A stretch of DNA of 64,000 nucleotides from Cladosporium sp. IMV 00045 (lineage: Eukaryota > Ascomycota > Dothideomycetes > Cladosporiales > Cladosporiaceae): the NCBI GenBank assembly GCA_001931905.2, contig MSJI02000339.1:1-64000 (forward strand), given 5' to 3'. A program made the translations under genes and the position numbers. This document shows, in pieces, positions 20,218 to 31,809 of the stretch. Numbering within the stretch: the first letter of the stretch is position 1; each line of letters opens with the position of its first letter. The notes beneath the pieces were generated by a model. The model had not been told where the DNA came from, did not search any database, and was given only the letters and a program-made list of their open reading frames with translations.

Positions 20218-20997
20218 TCACTTCTTCTCAGCCATCTTCGCCAGCCTCGTCTTAGTATTCGCCAAAATCGCCGGTGCATCATAGACGGCAGTAACACTGG
20301 GCCTAGCCCTCACAGCCTTCGCCCACCTGGCGAAATTCGGGAACGCATCAAGCTGCTGCGCCAGCGTCTTCGGCGCCAGCTCGCCATCCTCAGAAGCATC
20401 GTAAAGCCTCACCAAGAACGGGGCGATAATCGCCTCCGCGAGCGTAAACTCGCTGCTACCATTGAAGAACGGCGCCGCATTGCTCAGCAACGGCTCGATC
20501 TCCTTCTCCACGGCTGCGGAGATTTTGCCCGCAACCTCCGCCTTTCCCTCATCGCCTGCGGCCATGAAGAGGGGGAAGAGGTGCGCGCCGACCTTGGTCG
20601 TCCAGGCGTCGATGAAGAAATTCACCCTCGCGCGCTCCAGCGCCGACGTAGGGGATTCTTTGCTCGCGGGCAGGAAAGGGCCGGGGAAGGCGTCGGCCAG
20701 GAACTGCGCCACGATGCCGGACTCGGTGATGATGTCGTCCTTCTCGCTGAGGCCGGGGACGTTGTAGGCGATTGTCGGCACGAGCCCGCGCGGGTTCAGG
20801 TCTAGGTACCATTGCGGGCGGGGCACGGTCAGGTCGATTATCACTTCGGAGTACGGCAGGTTGAGCTCCGCCAGGGCGATGTGCGCGCGGTGCGCGTAGG
20901 GGCAGCCGTGGTTGGTGTAGAGGGTGATTTTGGGGGGTGTTGGGCCCGGGTTGGCGAGGGAGTGGGAGGCGGAGGCGCCGTTGGTGTGGGCGGACAT
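20218..20997 (-). CDS. Glutathione S-transferase, omega-like
   Basis: A single-exon gene of 259 residues. The N-terminal thioredoxin-like half (about 24-105) contains LYTNHGCPYAHRAHIAL, with a CPxxxR motif at Cys32-Arg37. That is the pattern of omega-class and omega-like fungal GSTs, which use cysteine for thiol transfer and deglutathionylation rather than serine or tyrosine chemistry. Substrate-side signatures follow: NPRGLVPTI (about 73-81) and ESGIVAQFL (about 96-104) for glutathione binding. The all-helical C-terminal half (about 120-250) includes FTLAEAIIAPFL, equivalent to the conserved N-capping region. Probably cytosolic. The preferred substrate cannot be told. Confidence 0.9.
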   Translation of the reverse strand: MSAHTNGASASHSLANPGPTPPKITLYTNHGCPYAHRAHIALAELNLPYSEVIIDLTVPRPQWYLDLNPRGLVPTIAYNVPGLSEKDDIITESGIVAQFLADAFPGPFLPASKESPTSALERARVNFFIDAWTTKVGAHLFPLFMAAGDEGKAEVAGKISAAVEKEIEPLLSNAAPFFNGSSEFTLAEAIIAPFLVRLYDASEDGELAPKTLAQQLDAFPNFARWAKAVRARPSVTAVYDAPAILANTKTRLAKMAEKK

Positions 20998-21774
20998 GGT
21001 TTTTGCGGTGAGGGTGAGTTGGGGTTTGGTTGGGAGGCTGGGTCTTGTTCTTTTTTGTTTTTTTGTCAGTTTTGGGAACGTTGATGGTCGTTGTACATGT
21101 GAATATTCATCTTGCTGTCAAAGTGCAGATGGCGATGACGTACGTCTTGAACTGGGCGCTTAGAGAGGCGAGACGGCGAATTGACATAAAGGTTCAATGT
21201 TTGTATCTCATTGATCGATTGACAAGAAAATGTAGAACAATCTGGGTATTATGACGAGATCGGGGAGAAAGCATAAATACCCCGAGCACGAAGACCTGAA
21301 TCCTCGAGCAGCTCAAGCAGTATTGGTCAGCATGTCTGCAGGATGCAGGATCGAAGGATGGCGGCATGGCTCGGCCTCGTTGCTTTTCCCCGAGCTGGCG
21401 GTCTTCAGCATGCGGAGACGGGAGCTTGATCTTTTTGCAGGCTCCGTTTGACGGCGTGTCTTACTAGCACGCAGTTATGGAAGATGCGAATGCCCGAGAA
21501 TGGATGGAGGGGGGGCTGACTTTGGTTGTTTGTCACATAAGTAAGCGAAGACGAGGGTTTGATGAGACTAGTTAGGGACTGTAAAGAATACTAGGTAGTG
21601 TGAGCTCATCAGATTGGGTATCTCAATCAAAGCAAAAATCATGCACAAGTTTCTTGCTATGTATGTACTGTACAGCACCGATTCTACAAATGGGTTTCGC
21701 AAGTTCGTCACATTATATCCGATCCGTCTCGTATCTCAGGAGCAAGCTCTATGTAGTGTCTCTCGCAGATGGAC

Positions 21775-21805
<31 letters not shown>

Positions 21806-21887
21806 CCCCCTATTCCCGAATAGCCTCGTGTAGATGCCATGTATATATTTCGTGTAACCCTCCAAGCACCTATTGCGCGCAGAAATC
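20998..21887. other. Intergenic, no gene seen
   Basis: This holds the GST promoter on one side and the 3' flank of the APSES regulator on the other. The only striking element is a run of 27 adenines at 21775-21801. Confidence 0.6.
21775..21801. repeat. A27 homopolymer
   Basis: Uninterrupted run of 27 A on the plus strand, i.e. T27 about 87 bases after the stop of the minus-strand APSES-type gene. Confidence 0.9.
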
Positions 21888-23758
21888 TCAGTAGTATTTC
21901 TCATTACCGACCGGTCTGCGAGCAAGGTCAACACTGCCGTTCGTCTTGCTGATCTCCAGAAGCAACAGCGCCGCACGAGCTTCTTGAGACGAGACTTTTG
22001 TACTCTTGGCTGTGTGGACATCAGTATTGCCGTTCTCATCGGGCTCTTCTGTACGCTCCCTGTAAGATTGCCCAAGGCGCAAGCGCTTGGCGGGTCTCTT
22101 CGAAAAGCTTGGTGGTGGTGAAGTGACGACGTTCGATAGCCTGTCCATCATGGGTGAGTTTGAAGAACTGCTGGTGCTGTCCGTGTCGACGTACTCATCA
22201 TCGCTCTCCGAGGCGCGGCGCTTGTAGCCCTGATGCTGTTTGGCAGGACGGTGCGCGGTCCCCATACCGGTTGATGCAGGAGAAGTAGACCGCTGGCCGT
22301 CTAGGCCACGCCATGACGGCTGCTGCGCTTCCAATCCATCGTCTGGTTGAGTCAGTAGTCGCAGAGTTTGAGGACTGGCGACGACAGGGGTGTTGGCTGG
22401 CGGAGCTGGCGGTGAGCGGTTGATGCTCGTCCAGCTGGGAACCGGCCTGGAAGAAGTGCGGCTGGTGAAAGGCGCTGCATACGATGACTTGGGCGACACC
22501 AAAGAGTCGTCATCGTCTGAGTCGTTGGCTCTTTTGCATACGTAGTTCTGCTCAGCGTCGGAACTGAAGGGCGAGCCGGTCTTGAAAGTCGGCTTCTCCC
22601 TCTTCGGTCTGAGATCCATGCCTGCGGCTGGAGCAGAAGTCGGCGGCACCGATCTTGGTATTTCCGCTGGGGTGTATGGCGACTGGCTGGCTGGAGTGAC
22701 GCTGCGGCTTGCTTCGAGCCTCCAAGCCTCTGCTTCCAATTGTGCCTGGCGGATGACTCGTGGGTCGATTTTGAAACGACTGTAGGCCGCGTGCCTGGGA
22801 TGCAGGCATTCTTTGATGAAAGAAGGGCCGAAGATTGGCGTAAGGGCCCAGCGAATCGGGTAGCAAAAAGTCAGAGAGATTGCACGAGCGCATTGGAAGG
22901 GAACCCAGTAGCCTTGAGCGAGAAGGGCACCGCCGGTGATGCTGTGTGAAATGTCTTTCAGGCCAAGATTGGTGCTCAGCGCTTTGTTAGGAGTAGTCTG
23001 TGGAAGTTGTTAGAAAGCGATGGGAAGGATCGAAACATGCTCAACTCATACCTTGGAAAAGCCACATGCCTTGAAGAAGGGCGTGATGCGGACAAGGCCA
23101 TTCTGGTAATCCCACATGATCTTGTGGATCTTCTGAGCGGGATCTTCTGGGACAATGAACGTGTATTGGAACACTACCATGAGTCAGTCGTCGCTTCGAT
23201 GGGCTATTGATCAGTGGGAAAGGGAATCTAAGCACCTTCAAAAGCCTCCCTCCCAGTCTTGACGAAGAAGCCTTTCTTCGCGCTGGCGTACGGGATGTGC
23301 TTGGGGAACTCCCTGATCAACCCAGTCTCGCCTCCGGACGGATACAGTTGAAAGCGAACGTGCTGCTCTTTGAGTTCGGCATTCTCGCTAGCAGTGAGGA
23401 TGGTCGAGTAGGTGCCGCATTCGAATGGTTCAAACTTAATATCGCCCTGTGGACAACCACGAACGAAGGCTGTGTCGTCCTTGGCAGGCTTCTTGCCCTT
23501 GGACTCTGGCGTCTGTGGAGTGTCAGGGCATGGAGTCGATGCTGCGGTTGAGTTGTTTGCTATCGACGCCGGCGTTGGTGGAGGGCTCGTGGATCGTTTG
23601 GGTTGAGTGCTAGGCATCTCCGGGTTGAGGAGATTCTGAATTCTGAGCATCTTGCTTGACGATGGTCCTGCGGCCACTTCACTGGTCACGCTGTCGCGTC
23701 GGACCGACGTTGTGTCGAATGGCGAACGGAGTCCTTGTGTGAAGCGAGGATATGACAT
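21888..23758 (-). CDS. APSES/KilA-N DNA-binding regulator, Xbp1-like
   Basis: Three minus-strand exons, 23758-23236, 23173-23052 and 22997-21888, give 584 residues; introns are GTGCTT...GGTAG (62 nt) and GTATGA...CACAG (54 nt), and all phases agree. The reconstructed core, about residues 110-305, has the fungal Xbp1-type APSES pattern: RFQLYPSGGETGLIREFPKH, KKGFFVKTGREAFEVFQYTF, IMWDYQNGLVRITPFFK, TTPNKAL, SITGGALLAQGYWVPFQCAR, then FCYPIRWALTPIFGPSF. These segments form the winged-helix-like DNA-binding domain. Xbp1 in yeast is a stress and quiescence repressor; the role here is inferred only from the family. The C-terminal 280 residues are Ser/Pro-rich and disordered, with KRRASESDDE and KRPAKRLRLG as possible nuclear signals. 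Start ATG 23758 is preferred over in-frame upstream sequence because a protein-like N-terminus begins there. Confidence 0.88.
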
Positions 23759-25726
23759 GGTGTAACTGAAAGGAAATTCAAGAGATATGCAAACGGCCAA
23801 GATGGCGAAGAATACAGCGGTGTAAGAGTAACGCCTTGTCAAGGGCGAGGAAAGCAGCCTTATAATGCAAGGGTGAGTCCCGTGAACCCAGTCACAAAAA
23901 CGAGATCTCAGTACGAAGCGCTTTGGCTCGTCTGCGAAGGTGAAGAGGCGCACGCCACGGCCCGCAATGTCTTGCATGTATTGCAGGTGCTGTCAAAGAA
24001 CGGCTATCCATGAGGGAAGGTGGGCGGGCAGAGCACGGATTGGCGTGTCGCGGTTTGCGACAATTCGCATCGGCGGGTTCGTGGTGGGTGTTTGCGTAGA
24101 GGGCCCAACCGGGGGTCTGGATGGCTTGAGGTTTGCGGTGTGGGACAAAGCATCTGGGTCTTAGATGCTTGCTTGCACTAGACTCATGCCATGCGAGTGC
24201 TAGTTTGTTCACTCCACTTGGGTAGGCTGGATTGTGCAGATGCGTGAGATGAGATATGTGAGTCTGATGCTTGCGCACAGATGCATAGAGCAGCCCAGTC
24301 GCTTGGACCTCAAGGGAAAATAGACGTCGTCTGGCATCGACGCTTTTCCGTCTTTGGAAATTGCAGTATGGTCGTTGCTCAGTGGTAGATCGACAAGGGA
24401 GCATTGGCAGGTTGCAGTATTCGTCCCCATTACTGACACGACCTGGGGTCTCGCAATTGTATTCCGGTCGAGCGTACGGTCGTGCCACACCCTTCAGACT
24501 GTAAGACCCCACCAATATGCTTCACAGGTGGAGCCGCCACAATATCCAAAATCAGGGCACGCTTTTGCCGATGTGAGCTTGCCGCAGTAGAGACATCCGT
24601 GCGATCATCGTATCTCGACAAAGATGTCTAAGAGAGCTTCCAGTCCGAGCTCATCGAGACGACGCCGTCGCTTGCTTCGAGTTGCGCTACTGCGAATGCC
24701 CGATTGCCATGCTTCTTTACAATTTCCGGATCTGTTACTCTTAAGATATGAGGTCTGCAAGCACCTGCAAAGCGAAGCCGTGGTAAATTGTAGCAGGCAC
24801 CCGTGAAGCCGCAGCTGTGCTTGCTGGAACAACCCGTGAACCGAGCCAGACATGAGCTTGGGGATCAGTTCGAGCTCGCCCAATGAAAAAACTTCCGATT
24901 CAGACGGCAGCGGCTGTAGCAGTTGAGGTATGACGACTCCGCTCTTGAAAAGGACTCGATCTGAAGACCGAGGTTGCACGACCGAAACGGCTGCGATTGA
25001 GTCGCTGTCATCGTTTGAAGGGGCACACTCGTCTGCCTCCCGTGGGAAGAGACGAACGCAGTGGACTGAGATCCTCAGAGATCCATTTCCGGGTACCCGT
25101 CACCGCTTATTGAAGTCGAGAAGCCTTCAATTCACGCTGCCTAGCTGCTGTCTCAAACAGCTGCTTGTGGCGCACATTACCTTGATATGTCGATTACTCG
25201 ACCAATCATGGTCTTCGCGAGAGGACAGTTCGTTGCGTAAGCTAGACCGCCGTACTGTACAACCGTTCGCAACAGCACGTTGCCGCTGTCAACCCAAGCC
25301 ACTCAATTGACAGGCCTGTCGCACAGGGATAGTCGTAGCACTGCTGCGGCCACAAACACGTAGATCGAGGTGTCTCCCGCTTTGGTTTTGTTGCATTCGG
25401 AGACCAGACCGAAAGGACCAAGTCAGAGAAGACGCGGGACTGTTGGAGGGTTGTGTGACGATGTCGTGCGGGTATCCGCAGTCGGCTCATGATGTTGTCT
25501 TCGGGTTGGCGTTGCCGTGTACGGGTGGCAGCAAGCGTGGGGTAGTCTCCCTAATCCGAGAGCTTCATGTCGTACATTTTGCTGCTGGATTCGCCCTGTA
25601 TCTGTCCCTTATAAGAATCTGAAGCAATTTTGCCCGTGCTGGGCCATTTTGATCTCCTAGTCCGCCACATGACCCAGGGCGTATCAACTATACCAAGCTC
25701 GGCGACCTGGGACTGTAAGATTGCAC
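23759..25726. other. Long intergenic stretch upstream of the APSES regulator
   Basis: Almost 2 kb with only short, unconvincing open frames on either strand (for example a 124-codon minus frame at 24605-24979). A long regulatory or 5' leader region is common before fungal regulators. No RNA gene is supported: a tRNA-like stretch near 24372 lacks a proper T arm. Confidence 0.5.
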
Positions 25727-26342
25727 TCAATCTCTAGCTCTGCTCCCTTTTCTACCTCCCTTCTCGCTAACCGCGCTGTCTCTCCTGATTCTTCTTTTTC
25801 CGACTCCGAGCTCGGGCCTGGTCATTTTCTCATCCCTATCATCGGGATATCTCACCCCCACAAGGTTGAAGAAGTAGTCCAGCATGTCTGGATACATCAT
25901 ACAAGCAGTCCTCCAATCTGCATCGACTCCTATCCTCAAGTTCAAATCCGCATTTCGGAGCTGCTCTTGTAGATACGCGAGCTGATGTGGAGGCAGAGGA
26001 GGACGACCTCGGTGATGCGTATAGAGGGCGTAATACGGCAGGGAGTGCAGGTATTGGACGTGAGTTTCATAGCGAGCATGTTTGGCTCGCTCGAATATGT
26101 GTATGATGTGATTGCGGGCATTGTTGAGAACCCAATCCCTGGTAGCCGAAGTCAGCAAGACCTATCTCTTTCGAGGCCGGAGTCGAGCCTGTACCCTACC
26201 GTATCTTTTCCACGCCAGCCCATCTCTCCTGGGCTTGTTGCAAGGCCAGTTGCAGCCGCTCACCCTCATGAGGGCATTCGGGGAAAGGAGGAGCGCCACA
26301 GATAGCGCAGCGAGGGTCTAAACGTGGAAGAGAGCCGTCCAT
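25727..26342 (-). CDS. Small conserved fungal protein of unknown function, Cys-rich N-terminus
   Basis: Two minus-strand exons, 26342-26200 and 26138-25727, joined over a 61-nt intron (GTAGGG...ACCAG) give 184 residues. The N-terminus reads MDGSLPRLDPRCAICGAPPF followed by ECPHE, a C-x2-C...C-x-H pattern that may bind one metal. A helical region follows (ERLQLALQQAQERW, RDWVLNNARNHII), then tyrosine-rich QYLHSLPYYALY, a proline patch RPPLPPHQLAYLQEQL, and DADWRTACMMYPDMLDYFFNLV near residues 130-151. I recall similar uncharacterised proteins across Pezizomycotina, but no function is known to me. The C-terminus is basic and variable. The splice restores Arg48-Asp49-Trp50 exactly. Confidence 0.8.
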
Positions 26343-28646
26343 GATGGTATGTCTGGGTAGTTGTAGAGATTTCGGAGGATTCCTGGATGGTTCAAATAAC
26401 CTTCTGCCAACACAGAGCCTCTACGGTACAAGGGTCGACAGCCAGTATCATGCTTCAGCGGAACGCTCGCCACCGAAGTCCATAATGACGCTCTCGGCAT
26501 CCAGCAAGTGCCAGGGTAGTCGTGGTCAAAGCAACAAAGTAAGGTGTAAGAGAAGTATAGCACTGGCCTGGCCCGCGCGGAACGAGAGGTATAGTTGATG
26601 TGTTGCGCATCAGATTTCTGACCGTCACTCCCGGTTCATAAGCTCCGGGGCACCAGCTCTCCATCGGGTCAGGCGGGCAGAGCCGTACAGGCACTATTGC
26701 GTGCAGGTATCCCAACAGCTGCAGATTGGCGATTCTACCGATTGGGCCAGACAGCCGCAGGTATGCATGTTGCGCTGGCTGGCGTTGTGGCAAGTGGAGT
26801 GGACATGCTCCCAGCCTGAGTCGAACTTCAACGTTGGGGAATCGGAAGCATGATGACTACACGTGTGTCCTGACCGCAAGACCATGGTGAGATGCTTTGG
26901 ACACTTGGTGGGTGTTCACGTAGGTATCGTAACCCAATTGGGAAACAGAAACCAAAGTCTTGCCTCGAAGGCGAGTGAAGTGAAAGAAGTACTTTGTGTT
27001 TGTGGAACACGTAAAGTACTGTAGGCATGCCCAAGTGCCGTTGCCGACCATTCAGTCTGTCGATCAACTTCCAGGCCGGCGATCGGGCGCCCGAAGTGGA
27101 GACTCACCAGTCTTGCAATACGGAGGCATCCAGTATACCTTCCTCGCCTTCTAACAATCGAGGACTCTCATGGTTCGCATTAAAGAACGAGAACACATCG
27201 TGAGCAAGGCTGCAATGGGGACTTGAGTGAGTTCCGATCTGGCCTTTGGTCTTTTTGGCAGGAGGCAACGGCTAGGGCTTCCCAACCTTACACATCCCTC
27301 GCTCGCTCGTGTTGTATACAATATTGATCAGCTACGATGTTGTGACCACTGTGCGGTTGCCGAGAAATAGAAACACAAGTTTTCACGCTGAGGAATTATG
27401 ATACTTTTGTCATGATCACCACGAAGTTGCGTCTTCCGCAAGACTTCAAGACGACGTTCCTTGCTGGCCTCAGCTCAGGCTTCGCAAAATATCCGCATTT
27501 GCGCAAAGCCGCGGCATGAGAATGTCGTGGTTTGGGAGCGGCTGGAATCACAGTTTTCATGAGGGTCGCGTCGTCTGCTGGCCCCTTCATGGCCTCCATA
27601 CACGAGAGTTCAAGCCATGTGAGCCACTCATTTCGCTTGACCGCAGCCTGGCATACAATTGACGTGACCGCTATGCACTGTTCACTCGTACAGGCCAGGG
27701 CAATGTTGATAATCAATTGTTGTCTCACACATGCGAAGGCTTGTCTTGCAGAAAGCAGGACTTCAGGCATACATGGACCGGTCAAGACTGTCAATGATCG
27801 CTGCCGTAAGTTACGTAAAGCACATACAGGTACATCGAAAACCGAGAAGCGAGAATCTGGGAGCAGCTACAGAGGTATGGCATTCTTGTCGGTGTGCCGG
27901 GAATGTGCACGTGAGAGATCAGGCTTCTGTCTACCCTATCGATTATTCTAGTTCGGAAGTGGGTGGAGTTGAGAGCCGGTTCCGCTTGAAGCTTTCTCTT
28001 GACGCCCGCCCCTCACATCAATCGACCGATGGATCATGGAGGGTCTCATCTCATGATCGAGCTCAAGATGGGTACGCGCATGGATTACCATCCAATCACC
28101 ATGTTGACTGCCATACTTCGGTGTCGGGGACTCGGCCGTACGAGCCTTCAGAGAGCGTTCGGACGGGTCACTTTGTGTCTTTGCCATCGCCTCCGCCTCC
28201 GGTACCTGAGGTTACCGTATGTACCTCCTAGAGAGGAGAAGAACCCGCCAGCCCGCCTCGCCCGCCACTCAAGCTCGCCCACCTCAGAGGGTCGGCGATC
28301 TTCGCTGCCTTGGTGACGCAACGATGAATTCCGCCCACGTCCTCGCCCAAATTGAGCGCACGGCGCGACCAGTCAGGCACCTTTATCAGTCCCGCAAGCT
28401 GTGCCACGGCCAGTATACCTATGCATCTATGGTCCTGACTGCATTGTTGCATCTCGGTCCAGTCATCAAGGCGAACGTGATCTCGGAGTAGGCTCCGTAT
28501 CAATCACCCCACTGTTCCTGGTGGATGGAGGACAAAACAGTTTTCCCATCACCACAGTCTACGTCAACCTTCCACTGCACTAAACTCCAAAACGACGTAG
28601 ATCAAAACACGAATTGGGTGTCAAATGCTAGCCGACTCACCAGCTT
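26343..28646. other. Long intergenic stretch between divergent genes
   Basis: About 2.3 kb between the small conserved gene (minus) and the Zn2Cys6 gene (plus). Open frames of 60-166 codons occur on both strands but overlap one another and show no domain or consistent coding character. I see nothing I can support here beyond promoter sequence. Confidence 0.5.
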
Positions 28647-31218
28647 ATGGCCTCAGAAGCATCTTCGCGCAAAGACAATGCCATCGTTGCGCGACGAGAG
28701 ACCACAGCACAGAAACGCGCGCAAGTCCAGGTCGCCTGCGAGAGTTGTCGACAAAAGAAGACAAAAGTCGCACTCCCCTTCCTGTTCTAGTACTTTTTCT
28801 CACTAACAAATTCCCAGTGTGATGCCCGTCGCCCTTGTAGCTCCTGCACAAGCCGGCACACGCCTTGCAACTACAAAACGCAGGTTGGAGAGACCTATGC
28901 TCAGGCTTCCAAGCGGAAGCTAGAGGAGGTCTCTTGTACTTGTGGGACCTACGAAGACCTATTCGATCTGATTAGAACCGGAAATGAGCGAGACACTGCC
29001 GAGATCGTTCGGCGTATTCGACGTGGCCATAAACCAGAAGCGATCCTCAGATACATGGCATTAAGTGCTGCCACCTTCGGCCCCAAAGATCCACACAAAC
29101 TAGCACTTGAAGCGTTTTTAATCAATCTGGCGCACAGTACAGGACCACTTCACGATGTTGTCAGACTTGCTATGGATTCTACTACTCTGATCCAGCTCCC
29201 GAATCCTCGAGACTTCAACAGGCTACGCAACAGTATAGTTCACCTTCCTCATCTGGAGGCGATGTTGCAAAGATCGTCGATGTCAGTCGGCAATCTTTTA
29301 CTGGCGTCAGATTCTGGTCCCGCAACTGTGCCGTCGTTGACTGCCCGTCCACACAAGTCCAACGAACTAAAGGATGGTCCCGATGATGCGCCAGTCGAGG
29401 AAGAATACCTTCCACATTATGTGCCGGCGGCACCTTGGACAAACATCACTTCCAGCGATGAAGCCGTGTCTCATCTGGTATCGGTATTCCTAACTTGGAT
29501 CAATCCTACATGGCGTTTCGTCGAAGCCGATCTGTTTCTATTGGGTAGGTCTGCGTCCAGAAGTTTTCTCAGAGCTTCTGCACAGTTCGGAACAAAAGCT
29601 GACAACATTTGCCTCCAATACAGGGATGCGATCAAGGCGTTCAAATTCCGATTTCTGTTCTCCACTCTTAGTTAATAGCATCTGTGCTATCGCCAGCGCA
29701 AGTACACACCCTGTGCGCTAAGTCGAGAGACGCACACTGACTCGGTATTAGCTGCAATCTGAGCACACAATCGCTTTCTCGCAAGGCGACGATAGAATCA
29801 CTCGGGGGCAACACTTTCACGATGAAGCAATTCGGCTTTGGACGCTGGAGGAGAGCCGTCCGTCTCTCACAAACATACAAGCGCTTTGCGTCCTGGGTTT
29901 AGAGTAAACCATCTCTCGTCCCGCATCTCATCTCTTCTGACCGATGTTTCAGTTCGAATTACCGAGCCAAAGACCGACTTGGATTGACGCTCGTTCCAAT
30001 CGCCGTGCAATTGGATAAGGAAGTGCCTATACATGGCAACCCCATGCGATGTGCAGCACAGGGTGTGTCGGAGCGAGATTTTCTGAGGGTCAGGCTTGCT
30101 GCACATTGGACGGCGGAGTGTACGTACATGTAAGTGTCTGTCTAAGCCTGAAGTACCACGAACAAGCACGCTGATGCTATCAGAATCATGCGTATCGCAT
30201 TCATGAACGGCGCAACGGCGGAACCGCGCCGATCCGGACTTCCAGATATTGAGACGGTCTTTACAAATACAGAAGAAATATGGACTGGTTATCCGCTCAC
30301 CAGGAGCGCCACCAAACACTGGCCAACACTTTATTTGATAGAGCGATGTAGACTTGCAGGGATATTCCAGGAGATCCATGCTCTGATTCTGGCGCGAGAT
30401 GAAAAGCGCAAGGGGACAATACGCGGCTTTGCAATTGCAGTGGAAAACCTGGCTTCACGAATGGAGTCCTGGTATACTCAATTGCCTGAGCAGCTGCAAT
30501 ATCAGTGGCCAATGAGTATAGCCGTGTGGGAGTTACAGTTCGTCTATCACCTGATCAGGGGCTGGCAGCACGCTAACACATCTCAAACAGTGCGTCATAC
30601 CACGCATTCCGGATGATCCTTCACCTCACCGCAAGATCTCAACTGCAGCAATCGGTAGACGAACCGCAGGACCCATACGCAGCCAAGGACACCACGTTTT
30701 GTTCACAATCGGCACAAGACAACCTCTCGAAGGCGATTCATCTCGCTCAGCGATCGGCGCAAATCCTCCGAGAATATCGAGAGCGATACGGACTAAAGAT
30801 CACTCCAGCATGGCTCCTGCAACTGCAGGCAGTAGCATCCAACGTCCTCCTACTAGACCCCGGACTCGGAAACCCCAGCCTCGCAACATCCGCGAACTCG
30901 GCTACTTCCGAAAGGCCCATCCAAAGCTCCTACGCGGCATTCGACGAAATATTCCGCTGCCTCCTCGGCACCGGCGTCGAGGTCATGATCGCAAGGGCGA
31001 TCGCGCGCATGACCTACCACACCACACTGAAGCAGAGAGTGGTGCTTTCGCGGCTGACTTGGAACATGCTGCAGATCATGTCTGATACCGCGTGGCGCCC
31101 GTCTGATATCTCTCTGGTCAATTCCACGTTTCCGAATTTCGCCATGATCAACGGCAGTTCGGATCAGGAGAGGCTCACTGAGCTGCTTTCGAAGTGGGAG
31201 GCTATTAATATCGATTGA
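28647..31218 (+). CDS. Zn2Cys6 fungal transcription factor
   Basis: Seven exons: 28647-28766, 28818-29544, 29624-29697, 29752-29903, 29953-30129, 30184-30537 and 30591-31218, giving 743 residues with every phase consistent. The binuclear zinc cluster has Cys31, Cys34, Cys41, Cys47, Cys50 and Cys57 (CESCRQKKTK, CDARRPCSSC, then TPC); an intron sits just before Cys41, a common place in this family. The rest matches the fungal-specific regulatory domain: HLVSVFLTWINPTWRFVEADLFL, GMRSRRSNSDFCSPLLVN, ITRGQHFHDEAIRLW, RPSLTNIQAL, then YRAKDRLGLTL. The intron 29698-29751 has donor GCAAGT, so this model needs a GC-AG intron; a GT donor four bases later would put a stop in frame or lose conserved residues. 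Target genes are unknown. No metabolic gene is immediately adjacent. Confidence 0.88.
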
Positions 31219-31809
31219 AGATGGGTTTTGGTGAACGTTTTGTACGATTTTGATGTATCGCAGGTCGGGTTCATTAGGTTTCACTTGCGCATGCATGGGG
31301 ATTCTACGCAACAGAGTAATGACGGTTGGTTTGGATATGGACGATGGAGTCTTCTCGATTACGGATTCTTCACGCTCCGGTGGCCCATCTGGTAAAGGAC
31401 AGCGCCGAAATCTTACTATGTCAATGCGTACTGTTCTGCCCCAGGAGCTTCTAGCACGAGGCTGGCTATGGCACTTCATACTCAGTAATGATCTTCTCGC
31501 CTTAACCCGCACGATGATACCCTATTATAAGTCAGCGAGAGAGGACGAGCACACTGCGCTAGCTAGTAAATGCTTATCTGTAATGCAAATCCTGACGAAG
31601 CAGTACTATCCTAAGAATCGGCTTTACGCTTCGACCAACTGAGACATGCTCCAACCCACTATTCCCCTGTCAATCTTTCAGTCCTGCTATTACTCCGACC
31701 GCACGGCATGCCAGAGCCAGATTCATCATCGTCCAGACAAAGTCGCGCACGAAAGCGGCTCTTCTGACTTTTGGTGATTTGCCGCTTTGAGCTCTGACTT
31801 TCGTCCTGA

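Noticed and set aside
19720..20805. 361-codon plus-strand frame over the TOP2 end and the GST gene
   Set aside because: It runs through the end of TOP2 in another frame and antisense to the GST, both of which are strongly supported.
24372..24440. Possible tRNA (GGTCGTTGCTCAGTGGTAGA resembles a tRNA start)
   Set aside because: The D-arm part fits, but there is no T arm with a GGTTCRANNCC box and no matching acceptor stem.
24605..24979. 124-codon minus-strand frame
   Set aside because: No recognisable motif, no partner exon, and similar random-looking frames overlap it on the other strand.
30853..31512. 219-codon minus-strand frame overlapping the last exon of the Zn2Cys6 gene
   Set aside because: The plus strand is a well-fitting last exon; the minus translation is Arg/Ser-rich without family signs.
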